Source: Taeniopygia guttata (taxonomy: Eukaryota; Chordata; Aves; Passeriformes; Estrildidae). From it: a DNA stretch of 64,000 nucleotides. Made by a program: the position numbers and the translations under genes. The notes under the pieces are model-generated. The model searched no databases. It worked only from the letters and a program-made list of their open reading frames with translations, and was not told the DNA's origin. Location of the stretch: the NCBI RefSeq assembly GCF_048771995.1, contig NC_133027.1, positions 6,568,001-6,632,000 of the forward strand. The letters run 5' to 3'. How positions within the stretch are numbered: the first letter of the stretch is position 1; every line of letters starts with the position of its first letter. This document shows, in pieces, positions 11,201-23,400 of this stretch.

Positions 11201-12973
11201 CGGCCGCGCCGCGCAGCTCGCTGCTGGATGCCATCACACGGGTGGGCCTGGGCCTGTCCATTCTCAGCCTGGTCCTCTGCCTCCTCATTGAGGCTGTGGT
11301 CTGGCACCACGTCACGAAAACCGAAATAACCTACATGCGCCACTTCTGCTTGGTCAACATCGCTGCCTCGCTTCTCGTCGCAGACATCCTGTTCATCCTG
11401 GCAGCCATTGTGCACAATGCAGCCCTAAACTACCAGCTGTGTGTGGCAGTCACTTTTTTCCTTCACTTTTTCTATCTTGCCCTGTTTTTTTGGATGTTTA
11501 CCCTGGGCCTCTTAATTCTCTATGGATTATTATTAATTTTTTTTAAGATAACAAGATCTGTGTTCTTAGCTGCAGCATTCTCTATTGGATATGGATGTCC
11601 TTTGGTTATATCTATCCTCACTGTTGCTATTACTGAACCGAAAAATGGGTATTTAAGGAGTGGAGCTTGCTGGCTCAATTGGTATGAGACAAAAGCCCTT
11701 TTAGCTTTTGTTATACCTGCCCTGAGCATCATTGTTGTGAATCTCATTGTGGTGATCGTGGTTGTGGTGAAGACTGGGAGATCCTCCATTGGAGAAGGCT
11801 GCAAGTCACAGGATTTGAGCAGCGTGATCCGAATCAGCAAAAACGTTGCCCTTCTGACACCTCTGCTGGGCCTCACCTGGGGGTTTGGGTTAGCCACAAT
11901 CATCGACAGCCGCTCTCTGGCCTTCCACGTCGTGTTTGCGCTGCTGAACGCCTTCCAGGTAAGCTCTGGGACACTGGGAGTAGTGTGTGTGCTCAGACAT
12001 TGAGCCTGGCAAAAAGAGGGGCTGGCAGGAGGTGTGTGTGAAAAGCAGGAACTCAGCTTTCCCTGCCACTCGGCACTTTCCCATGGTGCACGCATGAGGC
12101 ATCACTCATTGGTGTTTTAGGTGGTGATGGGTCATGGGGAAAACTGGTCTGGTTTGAAGTGGGATGAAGAAATAATCCCATTATTAATTTCTATTAGGTA
12201 AAATACACCACTTAATGTCCATAACTGCAAAGATGTCTGATCCTCATCAATTAACAGTTACACAGAAAATTCTCCCTTCCAGTGAAGATAACACTGGCAC
12301 AGATTTCCCAGAGAAGCTGTGGGTGCCCCATCTCTGGGAATGTTCAAGACCAGGCTGGATGGGGCTCTGAGAGACCTGGTGTAGTGGAAGGTGTCCCTGC
12401 CCATGGCTTGGAACTGGATGTCCTTTAAGGTCAATTCCAACCCAAACCATTCCATTCCATAGCTGGTTCCATGGTTTGATTAACTCATCAGCATAAACAC
12501 CCAGTGTTGCACTGCTGCACACCCAGTCTGCCTTAGCTCTTCTTGGATCAGGCTGCACTCGGGGGCTGAGAAACTCCTGGTTTGTTACCCCTCAGTCCAG
12601 TTCATAGTCAGCATTAACACAGGTTATATCCATTCCTGATATTCCCAGAGACCCGGTGGATAAACCCATTTTGTGCATTGCTGTCAGAATCACAGGTGAT
12701 GAGATCTGTCCTTAATGAAAAGACATCTAGAAACACTTAAGGAATATCATGTGCTTATGCTGGTTTTGCTAACTGGTTTTGCAATTTCTTAGGGATTCTT
12801 CATCCTGTTGTTTGGGACACTTCTGGACAGAAAGGTACTGATTCTGGATTATATGAACATTTTCTAAACCTTGAGAAACTGGTCCCTTTAATATTTTTTA
12901 TTTAAATCTGCAGACAAGAGAAGCCTTAAGGATGAACTGCCTTTCATCAAGGCGGAAGTGGGGTCTAGAAAAG
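8129..12973 (+). CDS. ADGRF4: ADGRF4-like adhesion GPCR (GPR115/GPR111 type), spliced, 7 coding exons
   Basis: Exons at 8129-8206, 8588-8624, 8750-8910, 9674-9931, 10594-11958, 12793-12834 and 12914-12973 join in frame into 667 codons. In order the product has a signal peptide (residues 1 to about 20), a Cys-rich N-terminal segment (about 40-92), a GAIN-type region (about 150-335), a GPS-like motif (about 336-380) and seven membrane segments (about 395-645). It is an orphan receptor at the plasma membrane. Mammalian ADGRF2 and ADGRF4 are reported not to be cleaved at the GPS, and this GPS is also non-canonical. The position directly upstream of OPN5 on the same strand favours ADGRF4, but as the only ADGRF here it could equally be co-orthologous to ADGRF2 and ADGRF4. 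A further short C-terminal exon is possible but unresolved. Confidence 0.88.
8215..8342 (-). repeat. CR1 LINE fragment in ADGRF4-like intron
   Basis: Reverse-oriented CR1 sequence: 'cactagaccaggctgctc', then 'ccttgaacacttccagggatgg' shortened by divergence, then a 'cctgttccaatgtctcaccaccctcat' block. It begins directly beside the splice donor at 8207. Confidence 0.8.
8588..8624 (+). CDS. ADGRF4: ADGRF4-like small exon
   Basis: A ttatttttcag acceptor and a gtacag donor bracket 37 bases encoding [12 protein letters not shown] plus one base of the next codon. Its phase (0 in, 1 out) fits both neighbouring exons. It adds one potential N-glycosylation sequon (NKS). Confidence 0.75.
8750..8910 (+). 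CDS. ADGRF4: ADGRF4-like exon: Cys-rich N-terminal segment
   Basis: The acceptor is attttccag and the donor gtgagg. The 161 bases encode about 54 residues with six cysteines, including the stretches [14 protein letters not shown] and [15 protein letters not shown]. This pattern resembles the Cys-rich part of ADGRF2/ADGRF4 N-termini. It enters in phase 1 and leaves in phase 0. Confidence 0.85.
9049..9470 (-). repeat. CR1 LINE fragment in ADGRF4-like intron
   Basis: A long reverse-oriented CR1 piece starts at its 3' end (tcatggaatcaaagaactg). It runs through the 'ttggaaaagacctctaagatcattgag', 'ccaccactttcctgggcag' and 'gagcctccttttttccaggctgaac' landmarks of avian CR1. It is old and diverged. 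Confidence 0.88.
9674..9931 (+). CDS. ADGRF4: ADGRF4-like exon: start of the GAIN region
   Basis: The acceptor tttcctccctccag at 9660-9673 is chosen because it is the only strong acceptor in phase 0 with the preceding exon. A second good acceptor (cttccttttgtag, ending 9725) would be out of phase. The 86 codons include [20 protein letters not shown] and end ...ENVTRGKMQ before the donor gtattt. The helical '[11 protein letters not shown]' stretch is typical of the GAIN subdomain A start in this family. Confidence 0.82.
10594..11958 (+). CDS. ADGRF4: ADGRF4-like large exon: GAIN, GPS and most of the 7TM
   Basis: The acceptor is tgtttgtttcag and the donor gtaagc after ...LLNAFQ; 455 codons in phase 0, without a break. 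The GPS region has the conserved Cys336, Trp, Cys351, Cys363 and Cys365, then [15 protein letters not shown]. The usual H-L/T cleavage triad is absent and four extra residues separate it from FSILM. Membrane segments follow from residue 395 ([15 protein letters not shown]), with family motifs [18 protein letters not shown] in the second extracellular loop and [12 protein letters not shown] in TM6. A single large exon carrying GAIN to TM7 is typical of ADGRF genes. A block at about 10930-11230 is strikingly CpG-rich. Confidence 0.93.
12288..12461 (+). repeat. CR1 LINE 3' fragment in ADGRF4-like intron
   Basis: The sequence reads through 'cccagagaagctgtgggtgcccc', 'gaccaggctggatggggctc' and 'ccaacccaaaccattcc', the standard CR1 tail order, ending near the exon-proximal side of the intron before 12793. 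Confidence 0.85.
12793..12834 (+). CDS. ADGRF4: ADGRF4-like exon: end of TM7
   Basis: Acceptor gcaatttcttag and donor gtactg bracket 14 codons, [14 protein letters not shown], in phase 0. This is the conserved end of TM7 and start of the cytoplasmic tail of adhesion GPCRs. Confidence 0.88.
12914..12973 (+). CDS. ADGRF4: ADGRF4-like exon: cytoplasmic tail
   Basis: Acceptor tttaaatctgcag and donor gtaaag bracket 20 codons beginning [17 protein letters not shown], basic and serine-rich as in family tails. If the donor were skipped, the frame would continue ten more codons to a stop. If it is used, a last exon is needed. Weak phase-0 candidates start at 13252, 14022 and 15216, and I cannot choose between them. 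Confidence 0.78.
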
Positions 12974-15900
12974 GTAAAGTTTATTTATTTTCCCACTAAT
13001 GGCTAATTTACCAATTTACAACCCTTATTTGTATGTTGTAAGAATGGAAACATCCACTACATCTTACACCAGGTAACATTTTTCAAATTAAAATTCTTGC
13101 TGAAGGACACACATGTCTCTCAAAACTCTGCTCAGGATATTAAGCTGCTAAAGATCAGAAGTGGCAATCAATAAATTTTGGTGATTCCTGCATAACCTAC
13201 TGCTGTGGTTACAAATTTAAAAGTATTTTTAACCAATCTCTTCACCTGCAGCTGTCAAATCCCTTTTTGTAGACAGTCCCAGTAACTTTTTTCCCTCCAT
13301 ATGAGATTTACTTTAAGGTCACTGAATAAGGAAGGAACAGAATTATGAATCAGAAATCCCAATATAATGACCTGTTTGCTGCCTTCACAAAAATATGGAT
13401 GTGTATGCCAGCAGGGCTGCTTTAGGATGTCAGAGGATTGTTCTGCTTTCATCTGAGGGATGGAAACCACTCAGAGCCCAGCCAGTGTGTTTGGTGCTAA
13501 TTGATGTGCACTCATGAGAGCTTAAGGTTCTTTTAAATATCAGAACAATTCATTAAAGCAATTCAACCTTAAGGAAAAAAACTGTGTTTTAGCAGCTTCC
13601 TACAAACACTTTGGCAGAATTGAAGTGTTGACATCGCTGAGCTGGTGTTTCCTACCTCTGCTGGAAAACTTTTGTCCGTTGTCCTTAGATTTCTTTTGGT
13701 ACTAAGGCTTAGTTGTTTCACACAGTATTTATAAAAGGGAATGCCCTTTAGGTGTCTCAAGAATTACCTGCAGTGTTTTTGCTGTCTGCCAAAAGAAACT
13801 GTGTCAGTCCAGTTTGGATATGGGAAAGATAATTTCTTTGCCTTTTTTCCAGTCTATTACTCAGTTATGATCCTTGTATTGAAGCTGCAGAGGGTCTTCC
13901 AGTGACTCTGTGTTCAAATGTACATGGCTTATGAGGGGAAAATAAAGGGTTTAAGGCAGCTATTCCTCCTCTCTGAAATGGGTCATTTGGGGCAGGAGAG
14001 ACTGTGCAACTTGGAGATTAAAAATCTTTTACAGATACAGGAAGATCCAGTAAAGATGTTTCACATCTTGTCAGGCATTAGGTCAGGACTGAAAGTTTGA
14101 AAGTTAAAATTCCCTCAAAACACCATCAATGTAATAGTCTGGTAACAACAGATGGAAATGTCACTAATCCCATGACTCAGCAACATTTGATAAAAATATT
14201 GAGTGATGTCACTGGGCAAAACTTGATGTAGAAACTATGGCTGTGTGTGCTTGGGAATTTGGGTCGATGTTGTCACTCACCTGGGTGGAAGAAACCACGA
14301 GTAGGTGTTTACTGTGGCATAACAGAGGGGAAAGATGTGAGTCATCCACTTTTGTAAACTTGAGTGTAAACATGGAGTTTGAGCTGGAGAAGTTTGTCAC
14401 ACCAGAGATGATTGTTTAAAAAAAAAAAGTCTTTGTTTCAGAGAGCCTCAGAATCATGGGATTATTTTTGTTGGAAGAGAGCTCTGAGGTAGAGTCCGAC
14501 TGTGAACCCACCTCTAAACCATGTCCCCAAGGGTCACATCTGTGTGACTTTTAAATGCCTCCAGAGACTGCATGGTGGGCAGCCCGTTCCAATGGTTAAT
14601 AACACTTTTGGTGAGGGAATTGTTCCTAATATCCAATCTAAATCCCCCTGGCACAAGCTGAGACCATTTCCTTTTGTCATGTTACTTGTTACGTGAGAAA
14701 AGAGCCCAACCCCCGCCTGGCTGTCCCCTCCTGTCAGGAGTTTTGCAGAGCCAGAAGGTTCCCCCTGAGCCTCCTTTTCTCCAGGCTGGGCCCCCCCAGC
14801 TCCCTCAGCTGCTCCTCCTCAGACCTGAGCTCCAGCCCCTTCCCCAGCTCCGTTCCCTTCCCCGGACACGCTCCAGCCCCTCAATGTCCCTCCTGAACTG
14901 AGGGGTCCAAAGTGGGACTGTGAATCTGGGGGTTCAGTGGTCAATGTAAAGCACTGGAAGAGTGATGCAGACTCTGGCTTCAAGTCTCTGAGTTTCCCCA
15001 GACCTGCAGGAGCCTTTCCTTTGGGTCACATTTTAAGGTGACCATCTTGTGATATTTCTCACAGGATGCTGAGGCACCTCCTGTTTGAAATGGGCCCTCC
15101 ACCTCCATGGATGATATTTGCCATCTGACCTGATTGTTTTCCCTCCTAGTCCTAGCTGTGGGCTGTTGTCTTCAGTGGATTTGACCAGCGAGAAGAAAAG
15201 GAGCATTCCTTGCAGAGAGATGCTGGTTTGAGGGAGCTGAGGAGCCTGACCAGCTCAGAGCGTGGACAGCAGTGTCTGGGAGCACAGGAAACATCATGAA
15301 AACCAGAAGAGAAAAGGCCCTGAACCTGCTGTCAGGAGCAGGAAACCATCACGGCTGCTGCAGCCCTTGGAGGAAACATGCTGAAGCATAAAGCTGGTTT
15401 CTCACCTTTGTGAAAACTGCTGTGAGGAGAGTTTGTCCTCGTTTGCCATTTCAGTGCTTCAATTTCTTTCTTCTTCTTTTCTTTTCTTTTTTTTTTTTTT
15501 TTTTGGCAGTGCAATAAGGAGCTGTACAGTATGTGGAGCTGCTCTAAGATTATTTAATTTTTCATGTGATGTACAAATGTTGAGCATTATCTGGCTGATT
15601 TTGGTTTTCTTTTGAGCAAAACTGATTCTATTTGTTGCTACTGTATTCATAATTTCCATTTGTCCTCCTAGAGTGATGGACAACTCTGTTTCTGCATTGC
15701 AGCTGTTCTCTCCCTCCCAATATTTCTTGTCTTCATCTCCGTCATGTACTTGTATGTCAGAGGAATTGTACAAAGTCCTTTTCTGATCTGTCAGGACAGA
15801 ATTTTCTTTATTTTTCCTGTCCTGCAAGACAATGACAGAGATGAACAAGAAAGAGGACTCTATAAATAATCAGTTTCCCTCTTTAGATGTGGGAAAGCTT

Positions 15901-16035
15901 CTCCACATGAGATGGGGTGTCTGGTTTAATTAGAAAATCTGTCCTTGTTCTGAGAAACCCTTTCCAATGAAGGCCTTGATAGAAGCATTATTGACTCCAG
16001 TCAGGATAAACTGATGGTTTCAAATGAAAATAAAG
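12974..16035 (+). other. ADGRF4: Downstream part of the ADGRF4-like gene, last exon unresolved
   Basis: This stretch probably contains the last exon or 3'UTR. It holds a CR1 copy (14446-14925), a T-tract (about 15484-15505) and an AATAAA at 16028-16033. No candidate C-terminal peptide resembles the known receptor tails well enough to call. Confidence 0.35.
14446..14925 (-). repeat. CR1 LINE fragment
   Basis: Reverse-oriented CR1: 'cagaatcatgggatt' 3' end, then the 'gttcctaatatccaatctaaat', 'gagcctccttttctccaggctg' and 'ctcagctgctcctcctcag' landmarks, with a C-rich interior. Open frames of 60-75 codons inside it are repeat-derived. Confidence 0.88.
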
Positions 16036-17689
16036 TTGAAATTTTGTCATTGTTTCTAACAAGTGGTACTTATCCTTCTCTACTTAAAATGTAGATAAAT
16101 GCCCTATAGAATTACCTCAAGTCAGAAACTTAAATCCATGTGACTTCACATACATCTGAAATATAGAAGATTTAAGCAAAATAACACAGTTTAACGTCAT
16201 CAACAAACCTCTGTTGAAGAGGGAGAAAAATGCCCTGGCATGGAAAACCCACAGCCAGATGTTCTGGTGGGAGAAGCTGGGGAGGGTCTGGAGGGCAGAG
16301 CTGTGCCTGTGCTTGGAGCATTTTTTGTCCTCAGGACTCTGTTGCTTCCTCTCCTCTCTTCTTGTTACAGGAGTCCATCCCTGCTTCTGCCCTGCCCATC
16401 TTTATTCAAATAGAGGTAAAATTTGGTCTGTGTGCTGCTGTAACAAATTTAAAAGGCCATTACCCCAAGGTCTGCTTCTTGGTGTCATTTTATTAATGAA
16501 AGTATTGGATTTTTTTCCTAGTACCTGAATTTAAGCAAACTTACCACAGCTCAGCACCTGCCCTCCTCTCACATGTGTGCTTGCTAAACCAGTCTGTTAA
16601 ATAGTGGAATTTATAGATGGTCTCAGGTACAGCTTCCTTTATTCAGGAAATTCAGCAGAAGTCTGCCCCAGCAAAAGCACTACAGAAAGAATCTGTTTCA
16701 TCTGCTGTTTATCAAAGGGTGTTTGAAGCATGGTGCTTATTTTCAGCACCTGGCACATATCAGTATTTTCCCTGTGTTTTATGGACATTTGGGTATTTAA
16801 AAATAACAGGGGTGGGGGAGCTTTACAGAGAACCAGTTCAAGGTCCAGGATGAAGAGAAGCACTGAACTTTTATTTTTAATACCCCAAACTTAAACTCTG
16901 CAAGAGCATTTCATGAATAAATATATTTGAGGGATGAAAGCTGTAGCTGTCCTTCGTGGGCTGTAAACTGGTATTTCTCTGAATGCCGTGGGCTGACAGC
17001 CCAGCTTTAATTGCAGCTGAGGAGAGGGAACCACCAGAGCTGGAATTCTGCCAGTTTCACAAATTACCTGTGTAGCAACAGTTTAATAATGTCAGTGTTG
17101 TGTGGGACACTTGGACTCTGTGATGTGCAGGAGCTTGGTTGGAGCTGCTCCACCCTGGCTGCCAAAATGGTGAGAGCTGAAATCCCCCAGTGCCCTCCCT
17201 GCCAAGGTCCCACAGTTCACTGCACATCCCATTTCTTTCTATAGCTTACAGCACTGGCCAAGTGTGTGGCCACACAAACAGGGTCTGCAGGGCCACATCC
17301 TTCCAAAGTTAAGTCTCATTTCATGGGGAAAGCACAGTTTGGGAGATGCAGCAATATTTCACCTCCTGCCCCAAAGTGAGGATGCTCCTAAAATCCCTGG
17401 TGGGTGCTCCCAGGAAAGGGCCCCTCTGTAGCACTGCTTCCTTCTCTGGCTCATGTCAGTGGTTTTGTTTTGTTTTGGCACAGAAATTTGTGAATGCCAT
17501 TGGGTCAAAGTTCTAAATTCACCAGTATTCCCCTTCCCTGCCCCCCCAGGTCAGATGTCCCATTTGTATCCTGCAGTCAGGGAAATGCTGATTATGTATT
17601 TTACAGTTTCTAATAGATTCTGTATTATGAAGCAGATTCTTTTTGTTTTCATTCTCTCAAGGGGGGCACAATCAATATCAAATTGATAC

Positions 17690-17910
17690 CGGTGCACAAG
17701 AAGTTCCAGCTGAACTTGAGGAAGAACTTTGCTGGGCAGTGAGTGAGCAATGAACAGGTTGCTCAGCAAGTGTGTGGAGTCTCCCTCACTGAAGATATTC
17801 CAGAACCATCTGGACACAATTCTGTGCAGTGTCCTCTGGGATGATGCTTGAGCAGGAATGTTGGACCCATTGTGGTCCCATCCAACTTGACCCATTTTGT
17901 GACTCTGTAA
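17690..17910 (+). repeat. CR1 LINE 3' fragment
   Basis: Diverged CR1: 'gaagttccagctgaacttgagg', shortened here as an early landmark, then 'tggagtctccctcactgaagatattc', 'ggacccattgtggtcccatcc' and a 'tttgtgactctgtaa' end. Confidence 0.75.
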
Positions 17911-20175
17911 AATGCCATTGGAGTCCTTTAGAATTTTAACTTCCCTGTTAGATTTTGATGTAACAAAATCTTTCCATGTTTTTTTCTCTGAACACTGTGG
18001 TTGGAGATGTTTTTCTTCAGTAACTTCCATCTGGACACAACAGAGAAACCTTGCTAATGGTGTAAAGCTGGTGAACATGTTTACATGCCATCTGTGTTTC
18101 AGATCAGATGTGGCTGGACACTGGGTGTTCCTTCAGGCCCCTCAGTTTCCCATTGTATCCAAAATCCAGCCTGGCTCCTGTGACACCCTGGGGCTGCTTC
18201 AGGCTTTGGGAAAAGGTGCATGTCCCTTCTCATCTGACAAAAATAGTTTATCTGTCACTAATTACTGCAGCCATGTGCTAAGGCTGTTCTTTTTCACAAC
18301 TGGAAAACATAATCTGAGGTCTATTTATTTACTTAACTGTGGCCAGTCAGTGGAATGGCACTTTTATTTGCTCAGCAGTGCTAAACTTTAAAAGCCCTGT
18401 GTCCTCTTGCTTACTTAAGCATCAATCTTTAATTATAGCTCTTCGACCCACATGTAAGATGTATGGGTACCCTGTGGGTACTTTTGTTTCAGGTTGAGAC
18501 CAGTAATAAATCATCTCTTTGGGCTGTTTGAGGATTAAGTGTTGAACAATGGATTGATTAGCAAGATCATTCCAACCCTTGGGCAGTGCAAGTTGAGTTT
18601 TATCATGTAATTCCTATTCATGCTGCAGCACCCCTGGGCAGGGAACAGGCAGACTGTTGTAATTACTGGGCTGTTGAAAGATGGAGCTATATTTAGCTTG
18701 AGTTTGGCTTAAAATATCCTTATTTAAGAAGAGTAAGATAATAGTGGAATGAGTGTTTTGAGAAGCAGTGAGTTTTCCTTACCCTGGTGTTGCTAAACAC
18801 CAGTTCCTGGGCTCTGTGCTGTGGTGTGAAGGCAGATCCTCAGCCTGTGAAATGGTCCCTGATGGCTTCAACACTTATCCCTGTCCCAGGCTGTCCTTCC
18901 CACTGTAGTATTGATATCAGCAGCCAAATGGGAATTTCTGGGGTTAGAGTGGCCATCTCCAGGCAGAGCTGTCTGGAAAAGGAGGCTGGGGCACTTCTTT
19001 CAGTTTGCCTGCATCCGTGACAACCCTTTTAACACTCCCTGCTGCCCATTAATAGTATCTTTGGCCCACGTCCTTGCTCTCAGAGTGTTCATCTCCAGAA
19101 ATGCCCCACTGATGGCAATATTTCATCCTGACTTCTTGTGTTACAAAGGAGCAAAACTGGGCTGAGGTACCCCTGAATAAATCCTATCTGATCCCTCACC
19201 CTGCTCTGTGCCTTTCTGCTGTTTCCACGGAAATGATCCATTTTTTCCTGGGTAATGACAGTTACTCATGCAATTCTGTTTCTGTCGTGCTGCAGCTGAA
19301 AATCTCCCACATTGCTGAGATGGTTGGGTTGGGAGCCTGGGACAGCCTGGATTTCTCCTGCATTATTACAAAATGTTATCTTAATCCCAGCTCATTGCAG
19401 GGAGCCTGGGGGATTCATCTGTGCCACTGGAGAGGTGCAGCAGAAATCCCCTGGTTATCTGCTGTGCCTCAAGTGCAGAGCAGGGATGGGGCCCTGGACA
19501 GGGGATTTTGACTTCTTTATCAATAGGCTGTAAAGCTCCTGGCGTGTGATAAGTGTCAGGCTCTGTTAAAAGATCTATTGAAGACAAGACTTGAAGGCTG
19601 ACTTTGAAGTGTGCTGATTAGCACTAAAATTTCTTTTAAAACGAACTGCCAAGCTTTAAGTGTCTTGAAAATGTCTGCTTTGGGGAAAAGGCTCACTGAT
19701 ACTTTTTTAAAGCTTTTATATTCTAAACCAGAAGTAACTGCTGAGATTAACCAGAGGCTTCTTTTCTCTTATGTGATCAAACCACCTTTCAAGCTTCTTT
19801 TGATAGACTGACCTCTCTTTTCCCTTTCAGAAGAGGAGCTGTTGTATTGATTTCCACTTTTGGCAGCAGACAGATCAATTAATTTAGTACACAAACGCAC
19901 CCATCAGGTCACAGGCTGTGTTAAAGTAATAGGAATTTGGGTCTTCTTCCTGTAATGAATGTGTGTAAAAACCTTCAAGGAAAAAGGAGCTCTCCCAGGT
20001 GATCTGGAGTGCTGCAGTTGTTTGGCAGCAGCAGAAGGCAGCCCCTTTGGAGGTTGCTTCACTGTGGGGTGTTTATGAGGAATAAACATACAAAATGTGA
20101 TGCGCCTCATGAATATGTGTTTCCTTTTTTCTAAAGCAATGGTTCCTGTGCTGCTGGTTAAAGTCTTAAATTAGA

Positions 20176-20455
20176 ACCATAGAATGGTTTGGGTTGGAAG
20201 GGGCCTTAAAGATAATTTAATTCCAACCCCCTGCCATGGGCAGGGACACCTTCCACTATCCCAGGTTGCTCCAAGCCCCATTCAGCCTGACCTGGAAAAC
20301 TTCCAGGGATGGGGCAGCCACAGCTTCTCTGAGCAACCTCCTCCTTTGTCTCAGCATCCTCACAATGAATAATTTCTTCCTAATATCCAATCTAAATTTT
20401 CCTTCTTTCAGTTTGTACCCATTACTCCTTGTCCTACCACTGCAGTTCCTGCAAA
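20176..20455 (-). repeat. CR1 LINE fragment
   Basis: Begins 'accatagaatggtttgggtt', then 'ccccctgccatgggcaggg', 'acttccagggatggggcagc' and 'cctaatatccaatctaaat'. This is a well-preserved reverse-oriented CR1 tail. Confidence 0.92.
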
Positions 20456-23400
20456 AAGAGGTTTGTTGCCTGCACTCATCTAAGGAAGATGAGGAAAAAC
20501 AAATATTTTTTTTATTTGTTGTGTCTTCAAAGATACAGGCAATAGGCTTCTCAAGAGAGGCTGAGGTAAAGGCAAAAAGTTTTTTCCTAAAGGCACGCTG
20601 AAGGATTTTAGAAATGGCAATGATGTGCAAAAAATGGAAATATGAAAACAATATGGAATAAAATAAAATAAAGTCCTTTTTCTTACAAAGAAGTAACAAC
20701 TGTTGGTTAAAAAAAAAAACAACAAAAAAACCCCTGAATGCTTTAGAAATTTGGTCTTTTATTATCAGCAAAAAAGGAATTTTCTGGGAGGAGCAGAAAG
20801 ATCATTTGCCCCCTTCAAAATGGTCCACCAAAAGAATTGGAAGCAATCACATGATGAGGAGTCAGTGAAAACATTTTTTTTTTTAATCTTTTGACAGTGT
20901 TGAATTTGAAATGAAAATCTGTTTTTGAGTCCTTGTTCGCTATTTTCTGGCTGTAGTGTGGACCCAACACTGGCAGTTCTTACCCTTTTGTTTGCTGCTT
21001 TCTGTCAGGAACTCTGTGGTAGATTTTCAGATGTGCTGTGGCTTTAGGTTCTTCTCAGTTCTCAGTTTATTTACTCAATGTGCTCAGTGCAGAGCTGAAA
21101 ACCATCTCTGGAACACATTTTGTTCTGTTCAGTGTGAGCTGAGCACCTCTGGAAATAGGTGGCCTGACTTTCTATCACATGGAAAACACTGTGTGTGTTC
21201 TTCAACCTGTGCACTCCCATGTGAAGCCGAGGAGGAGCCCAGGACAGGCTGAGCATCCCTGCGGCCAGGGAGCAGCACCCAGGTAAAACTTTGGGCTCCT
21301 TGCGTGACCTGGATAAAAGCATTTTCTAAAAGTCAAAGTCATCTTGCTCAGCACATTCACACTTTCTTTCTCCTGACAAGGCAGACTCTGAAGGTGCAAA
21401 TCTAATGGAATCTGTCATTTTAATGTCATAGATTTTCACCCTCTCATCAGTGTGAGCACAGGCCTGTGGGGAATTTGCAGTGTGAGCTCTGAGCTCTCTA
21501 TCCTGTGAAGAACCTAATTTATTAACGAGAGCCAGATGCACAAAGCAAGTCCAAAAGGCAGTGGTTTTTTAAAGCACAAAATTACATATTTGAAGGAATA
21601 ATACCCATAAAATTATTCTCTTTATTGACCTAATCCAAAACCAAATAACAGGTTTTTCACCCCTGAGACTGTGGCATAATCTTAAATAAATTTTTCAGAT
21701 ATTAACAATTTTGAAGATGAATTAGAGATCTACATAGCCTCAGATCTTATAGAGATTCTTACAGAAGTCTGTAAGAAAAACACAAGGGGGTGTGTAAAAT
21801 AATTCTCTATCTCCCTCAGCCCAGCTCCTTACAGGAGTAGTATAACAGAAAGCATGCATGAGATTGTTAAATACAGCCCATTTTCACTAATTTATAATCA
21901 CTTCCTGTCTCTCTGTGTGCAGTGAAATAATCCATGCTCACTGCTAAGCACCTCCTACACTACCCAAATATATCAGGAGTAATGCCAGCAAGCACCAGCC
22001 CTTTCTATGATTCTGTGATGCTGTTGGTAGGAAAAGTGTTGCAAATTCAGCCATGTTTTACTGGGAACTTTCAGAAACTTCAGATGTCTGCATCTGGCTT
22101 TGTATTTTTGGTAAATATTGACCTAACTATTTAGAGCGAAGGTGATGAGGTCACTCAGGCAAAAAATTCACCCAGCCTTCACCTTGCACCTTGCCATCCT
22201 CTCCCTGGGACTCTCAAACAGGTTATTGCCTTTTCCCACAGGGAAATTTTGAGGAAATGGAGCAATTTGCAAATTGAGGCATTTGCAGCTGAATGCTTTC
22301 CTCAGCTTCTGTCCCTCCCTCAGGTTTGTAACAGACTGTGCAGCATTCCACAGGAAAAATGCAACTTCCCTGGAACAAATCCATGTCTGTCTTTTCCTCC
22401 TGGAGGGGTGAGCCAGGAAATGCTCCAGAGCATCCCTGCAGGTGTGGGCACTGTGAGGGTCTGCTGGGGCCATGGGTGGGGTCAGAGATGAGCAGGGAGG
22501 AGGAAGAGAAAGGAATTCCTGGATCATCTGCACAAGAAACTACATGGCCAGTACATGTGGATTTGTTAATTTTTAGTGTGTGTTATCCAGGATGAGTCTT
22601 CTTTCTGCATCCATCTGTACCTATCTTGCTGTGTCCCGAATAAAACTTCTAAAAATGACAGAACAACAAGTGGATAAATCTGGAATTCTATTCTCAATTT
22701 CATTGCACCATATTTTATGGGAAAAGTTGGGGTTCTTTCAAATTTGTGACCATATGGTTAAGCATTTTATGGGAACAGTGAGTCAGCATTCTCCCTATAA
22801 AATCTTTCATTTCCAGATTTACTTGCTACCAGAACTTGGCTCGTGCACAGTTGTACCACAGGTTGTAAATACAGCACAAATAACAGATGCCATCTCCAGT
22901 TCTGCTTCCTGTGTTATGGGCAAGCATGAGCAGGTGTTTTAAGAGGCCAGTTCATCCTCTCTTGCTCCATTTTCTTCCCCAACCCCTGTATTTGTTCCAG
23001 GCTCTTTCCACATGATTTGCTACCTGTTTGGTACATGTCTGACTGGAGGTTTATCTGAAATTTAGCCAAAGTGTGTCTAATCTAAAAAAATGCCCAAGAT
23101 AGACATTAGAATTAATTCACAACCCTCCCCCTTCCCCCATGCTTGACACATTTGTCTCCTTTTCATCATATTAAAATACAGTTCTTCTGATTTACCTCTG
23201 TGACTAAATGTACTCTCAGAAAACCCTCTTCTCATAATCAGATCTCTAGATTTTTCTGTGCTATTTGGGATTTTTTAATATACTCTGTCATTGGAGCTGC
23301 CTGTTGCATTCTAAGATGTAATCACATCTTAGCTAGAAAAAGGTTGGATGAATTCTTTAGGCAAAATAATGGAAACATATTTTTGTCTTGACAAGTTCAT

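Noticed and set aside
10936-11415. 159-codon - strand frame opposite the receptor exon
   Set aside because: It is a shadow of the CpG-rich coding patch; the + strand reading is the conserved receptor.
14442-14492. Possible last receptor exon after tttgtttcag
   Set aside because: Its 16 codons are translated from a CR1 3' end and show no similarity to receptor tails.
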